Of a stretch of 64,000 nt of DNA, positions 52,606 through 61,529 are shown in pieces. The DNA comes from Pseudomonas sp. FEN (GTDB lineage: Bacteria; Pseudomonadota; Gammaproteobacteria; Pseudomonadales; Pseudomonadaceae). The stretch spans positions 682,001 to 746,000 of the forward strand of contig NZ_CAJFDC010000001.1 of the NCBI RefSeq assembly GCF_904067045.1. The letters are read 5' to 3'. Below the pieces are notes generated by a model. The model had not been told where the DNA came from. It worked only from the letters and a program-made list of their open reading frames with translations, and did not search any database. The position numbers and the translations under genes are program-made. Positions within the stretch are counted from its first letter, which is position 1; the number at the start of each line of letters is the position of its first letter.

Positions 52606-53805
52606 CTAAACCAACTGCAACCCATTGGGGCGCGCACCGGGGAAAACGCTCTGAAGTTGCGCAGCGGACAAACCCCAGGTGTGGCCCAGCACGCCGCCCA
52701 GCAGATCACGGTAATTGTTCAGCACCGGGTAATCGCGGTTCTGCAACAGACTGCCCGGGGCCACCGCCACCTGTTCGCCGGCAATACGCCCACCACGCAC
52801 GCTCCCGCCCAACACCCAGTACACCGTGCCATGTCCATGGTCGGTGCCGCGATTGCCATTCTCGCGCAAGGTTCGGCCAAACTCCGAGACCACCACCACG
52901 GTGGTGTTTTTCCACTGGTCGCCCATGGCCTCGGCAAACGCCGCCAGCCCCTGCCCCAGATTCGCCAGGTTGTTGGCCAACGGGCCCTGGGTGCTGCCCT
53001 GGTTGACGTGGGTGTCCCAGCCGCCGACATCGACAAACCCCAGCCGATACTGGTCGCACATCAGGGTGGCGATGCGCCGGGTTTCAGCGGCGAAATTCTG
53101 CGCGGTCTGGGCGCCACGCCCAGCCTTGGTCATTTCATCCTGCAGGTCCTTTGACACTTGCTGGCGTAGTTGCAGGCCATCGGACACCGGTGCGGCCAGC
53201 GGCGTGCCCTTGTACATCGAGGCCAGGATCGACGACTGGCGCTCGTCGAAAACAGGTTTGGAAACCCCGCGCAACGACAGGTTGGGAACATCCCGCCCGC
53301 CCTGGAAACTCAGGGGCAAGGCGTCGGTAAAGGCAATCGGCGCACTGCCGGGCATCGCCCCGGCCAGGCGGGCGAGAAAGCCCGAGCCATAGTGACCGTG
53401 TTGATCCGCGGCCAGACCCGCCTCGATATTGTCCTGGGTCTCGAAATGGCTGCGCGACAGGTCGTCGGTGCCGGCAAAGGGCACGAAGGCGAGCTGCTTG
53501 CGTTGCCAGAGCGGGTAGAGCGAGTCACGCAGTACCGGGTTGAGTCCCCAATGGCCGTCGAGAGCGATGGCGCTGTTGGGGTTGTGCGGATCGGGCCGGG
53601 CAATCGCCAGGGTCGGCCGCGACGCGTAGTAGAAATCGCTGGTATAGGGCACCAGCAGGTTGTTGCAGTCGTAGCCGCCGCGCAGAAACACCATGAGAAA
53701 GCGCGGTGCCGACGCGGGTGCGGCAAACAGCTTGCCGGAGAATGACAGGCTCGGCAGAGTCGCGGCGGCGACCGCTGAAGCGACCAGAAAATCTCGACGA
53801 TTCAT
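52606..53805 (-). CDS. DUF1501 domain-containing protein, Tat-exported
   Basis: A 399-residue protein with a twin-arginine signal (MNRRDFLVASAVAAATLPSL) and the DUF1501 fold (FLMVFLRGGYDCNNLLVPY, WKNTTVVVVSEFGRTLREN, GTDHGHGTVYWVLGGSVRGG), which belongs to the alkaline phosphatase/sulfatase superfamily. The function is unknown; the protein is consistently encoded with a DUF1800 partner, as here, 27 bases downstream of that gene's stop. The ATG at 53805 follows AGGAAGG. Confidence 0.9.
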   Translation of the reverse strand: MNRRDFLVASAVAAATLPSLSFSGKLFAAPASAPRFLMVFLRGGYDCNNLLVPYTSDFYYASRPTLAIARPDPHNPNSAIALDGHWGLNPVLRDSLYPLWQRKQLAFVPFAGTDDLSRSHFETQDNIEAGLAADQHGHYGSGFLARLAGAMPGSAPIAFTDALPLSFQGGRDVPNLSLRGVSKPVFDERQSSILASMYKGTPLAAPVSDGLQLRQQVSKDLQDEMTKAGRGAQTAQNFAAETRRIATLMCDQYRLGFVDVGGWDTHVNQGSTQGPLANNLANLGQGLAAFAEAMGDQWKNTTVVVVSEFGRTLRENGNRGTDHGHGTVYWVLGGSVRGGRIAGEQVAVAPGSLLQNRDYPVLNNYRDLLGGVLGHTWGLSAAQLQSVFPGARPNGLQLV

Positions 53806-53832
53806 CACAGCACCTTCCTGAAGAGCCCAATG

Positions 53833-55362
53833 TCAGCGATTGTTGAAATCCGGTGAGGACAACAGGAAGGTGTTCCATTCCTGGGGCGAGGTGGCCTGGT
53901 TCAGCGCGGCCGTGGTGGCCGCCGACAGATGCGGGCCGATGGCCTCGTAGTAAAGCGGTGTGGTGATCATCGGAAAACCACCCTGCGCCTTGTCACTGCC
54001 TTCTGGAGTGAACAGCCGGTTGTAACCCGAACCGATGGCCCGGGCAATTTCGAAACGCTTGGACATCTGCCCCGAACTGGCCCAGCCGGTGGCGTCCAGC
54101 GGCCAGCCATCCGGGGTCTGGCGACCGAACAGCGGTTCCCCCAGTTGATTGAGCCAGTTGAGCATCGGCCGCGGATTGGCGATGGGCTTGCCGTCATAGG
54201 CCAGGCGCACCGCCGAGACCACGAACTGGGTGGGGTCCTTGAATTTTTTCCCGGCGCTTTGCAGCAGTTCCGGTGAATCGAAGAGCGTGCGCAAGACCTG
54301 GGCAATATCGCCGTCGCTGCGCTGGAAGGTCGCGCTCATGCGATCCACCAGGGACTGCGGTGGCTGGTCGGCGACAAAGTATTGCGCCAGTTTGCGCGAG
54401 ATGAACTGCGCGCAGGCCTTCTGCCGGGTGATCAGGTTGACCGCCCGGGTGATTTCATCGAACCCCGTGCCCTGGATCGGCTCGCCCAGCAGCACCTTGT
54501 CGGAGAAATCATGGCGATTGGGGTTGAACTGGAACATCCCGTCGCGCACCACCAACGGCGCCACCCGCGGCCCGAATTTCTGCTCCCGGCCGTCCAGCGG
54601 CAGCACTCCCGCGCCGGTCAGGATCAGCGCCAACTGCTGGACATCCTGCTGGGTGTAGCCGGAACCGACCCCCAAGGTGTGCAGTTCCATCAGCTCGCGG
54701 GCGTAGTTTTCATTGACCTTGCCCCGGGCATTCTGGGCATTGTCGAGAAACTCCAGCATGGCCGGGCTCTTGAGGGTGGCCAGCAGCAGGTCCTTGAACT
54801 TGCCCAGGGCATGTGGACGGATCACTCGCTCTTCGTAGTCCGCCACCATCAGCCGCACCGCGCCTTTGCCGGCAAACACACTGAAGTGATTGAGCCAGAA
54901 CCCGACCATCTGCTCCTTGAGCTGATTGCTGCCATACACCGCCCGCAGCAGGATGATTTGCCGGGCCTGGTCGGCGGCGTCATTGAGTTGTTGTTGCTGG
55001 GCTTTCCTGGCCTCGACCTTGGCATCGCCGTCCGGCATGGCCTGCAGTTGCTCCTGGCCCTGCTTGAAGGCGAGCAAGGTAGCCTGTAGCGGTTGCGTCA
55101 GCATCGGCAACGCGTGCAATTGAGCATCGATGCCCGGCGGCCAGGCGTCATGAATGCGCTCGGCCAGTTGCGCCTCCAGCAAGCCGGCACGGCCCATGGC
55201 GCGAAAGCGCGCAACGTTCGCCGCGTCGAGGTCGAAACCATCGCGCCGCAGCCAGGCCGAATCAGCCGGGCTCAACGGCGCGGCAACAGCGCTGGTGCAA
55301 AGCCCTCCGGCCAGGCAGGCCGACAACCCCAGACAACGTAGAACAGCACCCGGTACTGGCAT
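53833..55362 (-). CDS. DUF1800 domain-containing protein
   Basis: A 509-residue exported protein with a Sec signal (GLSACLAGGLCTSAVAA) and the DUF1800 pattern (LLRAVYGSNQLKEQMVGFWL, NHFSVFAGKGAVR, ENYARELMELHTLGVGSGYT, FHDF-like NPNRHDFSDKVLL). It forms a two-gene operon with the DUF1501 gene. The biochemical role is unknown; the pair is widespread in proteobacteria and may be secreted or surface-located. Confidence 0.9.
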   Translation of the reverse strand: MPVPGAVLRCLGLSACLAGGLCTSAVAAPLSPADSAWLRRDGFDLDAANVARFRAMGRAGLLEAQLAERIHDAWPPGIDAQLHALPMLTQPLQATLLAFKQGQEQLQAMPDGDAKVEARKAQQQQLNDAADQARQIILLRAVYGSNQLKEQMVGFWLNHFSVFAGKGAVRLMVADYEERVIRPHALGKFKDLLLATLKSPAMLEFLDNAQNARGKVNENYARELMELHTLGVGSGYTQQDVQQLALILTGAGVLPLDGREQKFGPRVAPLVVRDGMFQFNPNRHDFSDKVLLGEPIQGTGFDEITRAVNLITRQKACAQFISRKLAQYFVADQPPQSLVDRMSATFQRSDGDIAQVLRTLFDSPELLQSAGKKFKDPTQFVVSAVRLAYDGKPIANPRPMLNWLNQLGEPLFGRQTPDGWPLDATGWASSGQMSKRFEIARAIGSGYNRLFTPEGSDKAQGGFPMITTPLYYEAIGPHLSAATTAALNQATSPQEWNTFLLSSPDFNNR

Positions 55363-55627
55363 CTCAAGAGGCTTCCAAAGGTGGGAACGGCGTCAATCCT
55401 TGTGTCCTCAGTGTCTGTCGAGCTGGCTGTACCAATGCTGACAATTTCGCATTCAGTTCTATCCTGCCCCAAGCGGGTGACAAGCGGTTCTTGCGGCCAA
55501 AAAGACTGTCTCGGGTTCAGCAAGCGGACAGATACATGCTGTTACAACAAGACTGACCGGTCAGGAAATACGGCACCGATTCGTTCGCCAGGCGTACGCT
55601 GTGGGCGGACCATTCCGAGGAGGCAAC

Positions 55628-55969
55628 ATGTTTTTACGTTACGCAGCACTTGCAGCGGTAGTCGTGGCGGCTTCCGGTTGCGTACAGGAACGCGTGGTTC
55701 ACGAGCGCCGGGTGGTGGTCGAACGGCCAGCGCCGCAATACGTCGAAGTGGTGGCACCGCAACCGCCGCCGCAGGAAGTGATCGAAGTAGAGCCGGCCTA
55801 TCGCCCCGGTTTCGTCTGGGCGCGGGGTTACTGGCATTGGGACGGCCGGCGCTATGTGGCGATGCACGGTCATTGGGAACCGGTGCGTCCGGGCTATCGC
55901 TATGAGCACCCGCACTGGGAACGGCATAACGATGGCTGGCATCTGCGCGCCGGAGCCTGGATCAACTGA
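55628..55969 (+). CDS. YXWGXW-repeat-like small lipoprotein
   Basis: A 113-residue protein with a lipoprotein signal (LAAVVVAASGC), a Pro/Val/Glu-rich linker (VAPQPPPQEVIEVEP) and aromatic-rich repeats (VWARGYWHWDGRRYVAMHGH, WEPVRPGYRYEHPHWERHND), as in the WXXGXW/YXWGXW family. The function is unknown, probably envelope-associated. GAGGAGG precedes the ATG at 55628. Confidence 0.82.
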   Translation: MFLRYAALAAVVVAASGCVQERVVHERRVVVERPAPQYVEVVAPQPPPQEVIEVEPAYRPGFVWARGYWHWDGRRYVAMHGHWEPVRPGYRYEHPHWERHNDGWHLRAGAWIN

Positions 55970-55985
55970 TGATGTAGATATCGAT

Positions 55986-56011
55986 GTAGGAGCGAGCTTG
56001 CTCGCTCCTAC
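55986..56011. repeat. Single REP-like palindrome between convergent genes
   Basis: GTAGGAGCGAGC (55986-55997), TT, GCTCGCTCCTAC (56000-56011): a perfect 12-bp hairpin between the stops at 55969 and 56018, possibly a bidirectional terminator. Confidence 0.8.
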
Positions 56012-56017
56012 CACCGC

Positions 56018-56518
56018 CTACAGCTCGCCCTTCTCCACTTCCGGATGCTCGCTGGAGCCTTCGCCGATCTTGCGTTGCGGATGCTCGATCTTCGCCGATG
56101 GAAACTGCGACGAGGCATAGCGCACCACCAGGATTGCCAGCGCCAGCAGCAGGATCGCCCCGGAAACGTAGACCACGCCCATGTCCGGTGGATTGTGGTG
56201 CGACACGTTGGAGATCAGCAGCCGGGTCAGCGCGGTGATCGCCACATAGATCAGGAAGCGCACCGGCATGTGGTTGGTCTTGAAGTAGATCCCCACCATC
56301 GCCCCCAGTTCGAGATAGATGAACAGCAGCAGGATGTCATCGATCTTGAGCTGCCCCCCTTCGATCATCACCAGGAACTCCATCACCGCCGCCCAGGCGG
56401 TGACCCCACCGATGGCGAACAACGCCAGGTAATGGAACGACTCGACGAGCAGATTGCCCAGGGACTCGGCCACCTGATGCACGTTTTTTCGCAGGTTTTC
56501 GGCCCAATTGATTTTCAC
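56018..56518 (-). CDS. PsiE family phosphate-starvation-inducible membrane protein
   Basis: A 166-residue protein with four hydrophobic segments (YLALFAIGGVTAWAAVMEFL, ILLLFIYLELGAMVGIYF, VRFLIYVAITALTRLLIS, VVYVSGAILLLALAILVV) and the PsiE hallmark LELGAMVGIYFKTNHMPVRF. The function is unknown. A GTG at 56518 (VKINWAENLRKNVHQVAESL) with AGGAA upstream is preferred; ATG 56572 would add 18 residues. The hydrophilic C-terminus (QRKIGEGSSEHPEVEKGEL) is variable. Confidence 0.85.
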   Translation of the reverse strand: MKINWAENLRKNVHQVAESLGNLLVESFHYLALFAIGGVTAWAAVMEFLVMIEGGQLKIDDILLLFIYLELGAMVGIYFKTNHMPVRFLIYVAITALTRLLISNVSHHNPPDMGVVYVSGAILLLALAILVVRYASSQFPSAKIEHPQRKIGEGSSEHPEVEKGEL

Positions 56519-56859
56519 GATGCAGGTTCCTTGGTTCGACTTGAACGGATGATGCGGCTGGAAGATGACCATTGTCCCTGCATGCAGAAAAAAGGCCAGG
56601 GACAGGGGTGAGATGGTGACAATACGTTTCGGGGCACGTTGCGCTGACGGACCTGCCGGCCTTCGCGGTGGTCTGACAAACCCTGCGCCTGCGCAACTGC
56701 GTCACTCACCAGAAAGTGGCGGACCTCGCCCCTTTAGGAGCAGCCGGTCGACGCTCGATTGCTCGCGATGCGGGCGACGCGGTCCACATGACAAACCGCG
56801 AAACAGGTCTACATTAAAAAGCCACTACCCAAACCCTGGGGATTCGCTTATGCTTTTAG
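56519..56859. other. Intergenic region between psiE and yebG-like genes
   Basis: About 340 bases with the promoters of both divergent genes. No gene or clear repeat is supported apart from the LexA site at its right end. Confidence 0.4.
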
Positions 56860-56875
56860 CTGTATATAAATACAG
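56860..56875 (+). promoter_or_regulatory. LexA (SOS) box
   Basis: CTGTATATAAATACAG matches the consensus CTGTATATATATACAG at 15 of 16 positions, 44 bases before the start of the YebG-family gene. Confidence 0.9.
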
Positions 56876-56918
56876 TAATTGCAAAACACAACTATCGTGA
56901 AGGCATGTGAGGTGGTGA

Positions 56919-57185
56919 ATGGCCGTCGAAGTGGTATACCGCAGCAGCCGAGATCTGGAGCGTTTGTTCATGGATAAAGCCGAAGCTGACCGTCATGACA
57001 AAATGCTCGAATTGGCCGAGCTGTTGGCCGAAGTCCTGCAAAAAGCCGTGCCCTCGCTGAGCGAGCAGCAGGTGGAAGAAGCCGGTATCTACATGGCGAA
57101 AAACCGCGATGTGTTCGCCCGGGCGTTCAAGAACCAGCCGGATGCGCTGACGGAGTTGCTCTCGGCACCCGCCCCTGCCGAATAA
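56919..57185 (+). CDS. yebG: YebG family SOS-induced protein
   Basis: An 88-residue protein matching YebG: MAVEVVYRSSRDLERLFMDK, AEADRHDKMLELAELLAEVL and LSEQQVEEAGIYMAKNRDVF. In E. coli yebG is induced by DNA damage; the molecular role is unknown. The near-consensus LexA box just upstream shows the same control here. A REP pair follows. Confidence 0.92.
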   Translation: MAVEVVYRSSRDLERLFMDKAEADRHDKMLELAELLAEVLQKAVPSLSEQQVEEAGIYMAKNRDVFARAFKNQPDALTELLSAPAPAE

Positions 57186-57218
57186 GGCACCTCGCCATCC
57201 CAGGAACGCCGCCTCCGT

Positions 57219-57302
57219 GCAGGAGCCAGCTTGCTGGCGATGCAAACGACGCGGTGTTGAGGGACACCGCGCTGAACCTATCGCCAGCAAGCTGGCTCCA
57301 CA
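57219..57302. repeat. REP pair after yebG
   Basis: Arms 57219-57241 (GCAGGAGCCAGCTTGCTGGC...) and 57280-57302 (...GCCAGCAAGCTGGCTCC). Confidence 0.8.
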
Positions 57303-57349
57303 GGGGTGCCCTATTCAACCGGTACAGGATGATATGGACTCCGGCTCGT

Positions 57350-58369
57350 TCAACGGTAAAGCAGGCGTTCCGCCAATTCGTCGGCCACCCGCGCCGGCGA
57401 ACGCTTTTCCGCCTGGGCATGGGCGAAGACTTCGGTCAGGCGGGCACCGATACGAGACAAATGGGCGGTGATGGTCGACAGCTCCTCGCCCTGGTGCCTG
57501 AGGGCGACATAGATCAAACCGCCCGAGCTGATCACATAGTCAGGGGCATAAAGAATGCCGCGTTTTTCCAACTGATCGGCGACGCTGATATGCGTCAGTT
57601 GTGTGCTGGCCGACCCCGCCACCGCCGCGCAACGCAACTGCGCCACGCTCTGGCTGGTGAGTACATTGCCGACACTGCAAGGCGCCAGAATGTCACACGG
57701 GGTACTGAGCAAGGCTTCACAGGCGATCGGATGCGCGCCCAATTGCTCCATGGCCAATTGCACCTTGCCCGGATCGGTATCGCTGACCAGCAACTCCGCT
57801 CCCGCCGCGTGCAACTGCTCGGCCAGGGCATACCCGACATTCCCCAACCCCTGTACGGCCACCCGCAAACCCTCGAGATTGTCGCTGCCCAGGCGTGCCA
57901 TGGCAGTGGTGCGGATCCCGGCGAAGACGCCCATGGCCGCGTGTGGTGCCGGATCGCCGGCACTCGTGGTACTGGTGACGTGTTGGGTGTATTGGGCAAT
58001 GCAGTCCATATCGGCGGTGGAGGTACCGCTGTCAATGGCCGTGATATAGCGTCCGTCGAGTTGCTCGACGCAACGACCGAAGGCTTCGAACAAGGCGGCG
58101 CGGCTTTCCACATGGGGCGGGCGAATGATCACCGCCTTGCCGCCCCCCACCGGTAACCCCGCGAGTGCGGCCTTGTAGCTCATGCCCTGGGCCAGCCGGA
58201 TGGCATCGACCATGGCGCTTTCATCGTCGGGATAAGCCAGATAGCGACAACCGCCCAACGCCGGCCCGAGTCGACGATTATGGATGGCAATCACCGCCTT
58301 CAACCCGGTGACCGGATCGACGCTGAGGTGCAGCGACTCAAGACGAGTGCTTTGCATGAGAGCGAACAT
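57350..58369 (-). CDS. Leu/Glu/Phe/Val dehydrogenase family protein
   Basis: A 339-residue amino-acid dehydrogenase that would convert an amino acid to its 2-oxo acid with NAD(P). The Lys-containing GLPVGGGKAVIIRPP and MSYKAALAG motifs form the substrate site, TAIDSGTSTADMDCIAQYT follows, and VAVQGLGNVGYALAEQLHA is the Rossmann motif. The length suits leucine or phenylalanine dehydrogenases rather than hexameric GDH (about 450). Substrate specificity cannot be assigned. It is transcribed alone. Confidence 0.85.
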   Translation of the reverse strand: MFALMQSTRLESLHLSVDPVTGLKAVIAIHNRRLGPALGGCRYLAYPDDESAMVDAIRLAQGMSYKAALAGLPVGGGKAVIIRPPHVESRAALFEAFGRCVEQLDGRYITAIDSGTSTADMDCIAQYTQHVTSTTSAGDPAPHAAMGVFAGIRTTAMARLGSDNLEGLRVAVQGLGNVGYALAEQLHAAGAELLVSDTDPGKVQLAMEQLGAHPIACEALLSTPCDILAPCSVGNVLTSQSVAQLRCAAVAGSASTQLTHISVADQLEKRGILYAPDYVISSGGLIYVALRHQGEELSTITAHLSRIGARLTEVFAHAQAEKRSPARVADELAERLLYR

Positions 58370-58546
58370 CGAGAGGCCCCCTGGATGCTACCTGTAGCGA
58401 GTATAGGCTTCGTGGGAAAGCTTGCAGAAGCAAGCAGGAATAAGACCTTGCCGTTTGCAGGCTTTACGACATAACCGTCGACCTGCGCAAGAGACTGGAC
58501 GAAAGCCCGTCACGGGGCTAAAACAGAGACTCTGCCGGAGATCTCG

Positions 58547-59350
58547 ATGAACCCCCGCCAAGCCTTTTTCGCCTGCCTGGAACGCACCCCGCCCGCAGTG
58601 TTCGAAGCGGCCCTGTGGATGGCGACCGAACATGACCCGCAGGTCCGCCCCGAGGTCGTGCTGCGGGATTTCCGTGACTTGCAACAACGGGTCAGCGCCG
58701 GCTTGCCGATGCTGCCGGTCAGCGAGTTGGCCCAGCCGCTGTTGCGGCGCCTGAACGATCTGGGTTTCCAGCAGGACGAGTTCACCCCGTTGCGCCCTCA
58801 CGCGGCATTGCTCGACAAGGTCCTGCAACGCCGGCGCGGGCAGCCACTGGCGCTGGCATTGATCGCCCTGGAGTTGGCCCGACAGTTGGAGATTCCACTG
58901 GTGGGGGTGAACTTTCCCGGGCATTTCCTGCTACGGGTGCCGGGTGCGGACCATCTGCTTGACCCGTGCGGCGGTCGCCGTCTTTATCCCAACGACTGCC
59001 GCGAACTGCTGACTCGCCAGTACGGGCCGAGCGCGGCGCTGAAGGCCGAGCACATGCATACCGCCACGCCGGTGCAGATGCTCCAGCGCCTGTCGCGCAA
59101 CCTGCGGCAATTGCATCAGGCCAATGACGATTTCCTTGGTGCGCTGGTGGATGCCGAACGGGTTCTGGAGCTGGGCCAGGCCAACGCCGGCGACTACCTG
59201 GCCCGCGCCAGCCTGTACCAGCGCCTCGATTGCCCGCGGGCCGAACGCCATGACCTGGAACGCGCGCTGTTGCTCAGCGACGACCCGCTGCAGCGGCTGC
59301 GGCTGGCGGAACGGCTGGGGCAATTGCCGCCGAATGCGGTGGTGCATTAG
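58547..59350 (+). CDS. SirB1 family protein (transglutaminase-like, TPR)
   Basis: A 267-residue protein with the SirB1/YchA pattern: N-terminal helices (LRDFRDLQQRVSAGLPMLPV), a transglutaminase-like core (LLDKVLQRRRGQPLALALIA, LEIPLVGVNFPGHFLLRVPG, DHLLDPCGGRRLYPNDCREL) and a C-terminal helical repeat region (LGALVDAERVLELGQANAGD). The family has no firm biochemical role. GGAG-like GAGATCTCG precedes the ATG. Confidence 0.87.
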   Translation: MNPRQAFFACLERTPPAVFEAALWMATEHDPQVRPEVVLRDFRDLQQRVSAGLPMLPVSELAQPLLRRLNDLGFQQDEFTPLRPHAALLDKVLQRRRGQPLALALIALELARQLEIPLVGVNFPGHFLLRVPGADHLLDPCGGRRLYPNDCRELLTRQYGPSAALKAEHMHTATPVQMLQRLSRNLRQLHQANDDFLGALVDAERVLELGQANAGDYLARASLYQRLDCPRAERHDLERALLLSDDPLQRLRLAERLGQLPPNAVVH

Positions 59351-59570
59351 GCGATTGTGGAGCACCATCGAAAAGACCGGCATGCGCTCGTCAGCACTTT
59401 GTCCGCTTCTGTCGTATCGTGTAATGAAGATATATGCACTGCGTCAAGAGGTTGAGGCCGAATTTGCGGCACGCCGCGCGAGTACGGCCAAGCGGGTGTG
59501 AGAACTATCTGGATACTAGCGCTGGTGCATACAGCGCGGTTGTGGCCGTTCGCCCCGTGATTGGCGATCT

Positions 59571-60209
59571 TCATACCGGAGTATCCGGCTGGTTGGCCGG
59601 ATGCGCCTGGATAAACGCCGGGTGCTGTTCCGCCAGCGCCGCCACCCGCCGAAGGCGCGGATAAGCCTCCAGCGACACCTTGAAGCGCTGCGCCGCATAC
59701 AGTTGCGGAATCAGGTACACATCCGCCAGCCCCGGTTCCTTGCCAAAGCAATAACCACTCTCGCCAATCAACGCCTCCACCGCCGCCAGCCCCTGGCTGA
59801 TCCAGTGACCGATCCATTCCAGCACCTGGGCCTCGTCATGCCCCCACTGGCGCAGCAGGTTGGTGGTGCCGGAGTTGTGCAGCGGATGAATGTCGCAACC
59901 GATCAGCGCCGCCACCGCGCGCTCGTGGGCGCGGGTCAGCAGGTCGGCAGCCAGTAGCGGCACCTGTGGATAACGTTCTTCCAGGAACTCGATGATCGCC
60001 GGCGACTGCGTCAGCACATCCCCCGCGTCCGTGCGCAAGGCCGGCACCCGGCCCTGTGGGTTCACCGCCAGATAGGCCGCCTGCCGATGCTCACCGCCGC
60101 CCGGGGCGACGAGATTGACCGGCAGCGCATGATATTCCAGGCCCTTGAGGGCCAGGGCGATCCGCACACGGTAGGACGAGGTCGAACGGTAATACGTGTA
60201 AAGCTCCAT
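59571..60209 (-). CDS. maiA: Maleylacetoacetate isomerase
   Basis: A 212-residue zeta-class glutathione S-transferase fold that isomerises 4-maleylacetoacetate to 4-fumarylacetoacetate in tyrosine/phenylalanine breakdown. Motifs: the start MELYTYYRSTSSYRVRIALA with the SSxxxR active-site motif, NPQGRVPAL, LTQSPAIIEFLEE (glutathione contacts), and GKEPGLADVYLIPQLYAA. It is the last gene of hmgA-fahA-maiA, 12 bases after fahA. Confidence 0.95.
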   Translation of the reverse strand: MELYTYYRSTSSYRVRIALALKGLEYHALPVNLVAPGGGEHRQAAYLAVNPQGRVPALRTDAGDVLTQSPAIIEFLEERYPQVPLLAADLLTRAHERAVAALIGCDIHPLHNSGTTNLLRQWGHDEAQVLEWIGHWISQGLAAVEALIGESGYCFGKEPGLADVYLIPQLYAAQRFKVSLEAYPRLRRVAALAEQHPAFIQAHPANQPDTPV

Positions 60210-60221
60210 GATCCAACTCCC

Positions 60222-61526
60222 TCAACGTGCCGGAACAATCCTGCCCCGGCATTCGCCGAAGCCGATGGAAGCAAAGCCCTCACGGTTGCAACGCGCCCGC
60301 AGGATGATTTCGTCGCCATCCTCGAGAAACTTGCGTACTTCGCCCGAGGCCAGTTGCACAGGTTTCTTGCCGCCTTCGGTGATCTCCAGCAGGCTGCCGA
60401 ACTGCCCGGCCTCGGGACCGGACAAGGTGCCCGAACCGAACAGGTCGCCGGCCTGCAACTGGCAGCCGTTGACGCTGTGGTGCGCGACCAGTTGCGCCAC
60501 GGTCCAGTACATGTACCGGGCGTTGCTCAAGGTCAGGCGCTCAGCCGGCAGATTCTGCTCGCGCATGGCCTCGGTCAGCAACAACACCTCCAGCTCGATA
60601 TCGAAGGCACCGCCCTGCTGATCACGGGGGTCGAACAGGTACGGCAAGGGTTGCGGATCGCCTGGCGCACGCGCTGGCTGGGCCTTGCGGAACGGCTCCA
60701 ACGCCTCGGCCGTTACCACCCAGGGCGAAACGCTGGTGATAAAGCTCTTGGACAGAAACGGCCCCAGCGGCTGGTATTCCCAGGCCTGGATATCCCGCGC
60801 CGACCAATCGTTGAGCAGGCAGAAACCGGCGATATGCTCGGCGGCATCGCCGATGGCAATCGACTCGCCCAGGGCATTGCCCTGGCCGATCCAGATGCCC
60901 AGTTCCAACTCGTAGTCCAGCCGCGCGCAGGGACCGAAGGTCGGTTCGCTTTGCCCGGCCGGCAAGGTCTGGCCCTTGGGCCGCCGCACCTCGGTGCCGG
61001 ACGGACGGACAGTCGAGGCCCGGCCGTGATAGCCGATGGGCACGTACTTGTAGTTGGGCAGCAGCGGGTTATCGGGGCGGAACAGCTTGCCGACATTCTG
61101 CGCATGCTCGATGCCAACATAAAAATCGGTGTAGTCGCCGATCCGGGCCGGCAGGTGCAACTGGCAATCGGTCGCCAGCGGCAGCAGCTTCGTGCCCTGG
61201 GCTTCGAGCTTGCCACGCAGGCTGCTGGCTTCGCCGAGCAGTTCCAGCAGGCGTGCGCGTAAAGCCACGCGGGCTGGAGCCCCGAGTTCGAAGAACGCAT
61301 TCAACTGGCCGCCACGGGTCGCTTCGACCGCGAGCTTGGCCTGGCCGTCAAACAAGCCGAGTTCCAGGGCCGCTTCCAGGTCGAAGATCTGTGCGCCGAT
61401 CGCCACGCCACTGCGCGGCGCGCAACCTTTGTGGCTGAACACCCCCAGCGGCAGGTTCTGCAACGGAAAATCGGCATGGCCGTTGGCGGACGCAACCCAA
61501 CTGCGAGGGATGGCTGGTTGAGTCAT
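60222..61526 (-). CDS. fahA: Fumarylacetoacetase
   Basis: A 434-residue hydrolase that splits fumarylacetoacetate into fumarate and acetoacetate. The metal and catalytic region is visible in DYTDFYVGIEHAQNVGKLFR, YHGRASTVRPSGTEVRRPKG, DYELELGIWIGQGNALGESI, NDWSARDIQAWEYQPLGPFL and the C-terminal DEIILRARCNREG. It lies three bases after hmgA, in an operon with maiA. Length is as in bacterial and mammalian FAH (about 420-440). Confidence 0.96.
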   Translation of the reverse strand: MTQPAIPRSWVASANGHADFPLQNLPLGVFSHKGCAPRSGVAIGAQIFDLEAALELGLFDGQAKLAVEATRGGQLNAFFELGAPARVALRARLLELLGEASSLRGKLEAQGTKLLPLATDCQLHLPARIGDYTDFYVGIEHAQNVGKLFRPDNPLLPNYKYVPIGYHGRASTVRPSGTEVRRPKGQTLPAGQSEPTFGPCARLDYELELGIWIGQGNALGESIAIGDAAEHIAGFCLLNDWSARDIQAWEYQPLGPFLSKSFITSVSPWVVTAEALEPFRKAQPARAPGDPQPLPYLFDPRDQQGGAFDIELEVLLLTEAMREQNLPAERLTLSNARYMYWTVAQLVAHHSVNGCQLQAGDLFGSGTLSGPEAGQFGSLLEITEGGKKPVQLASGEVRKFLEDGDEIILRARCNREGFASIGFGECRGRIVPAR

Positions 61527-61529
61527 GGG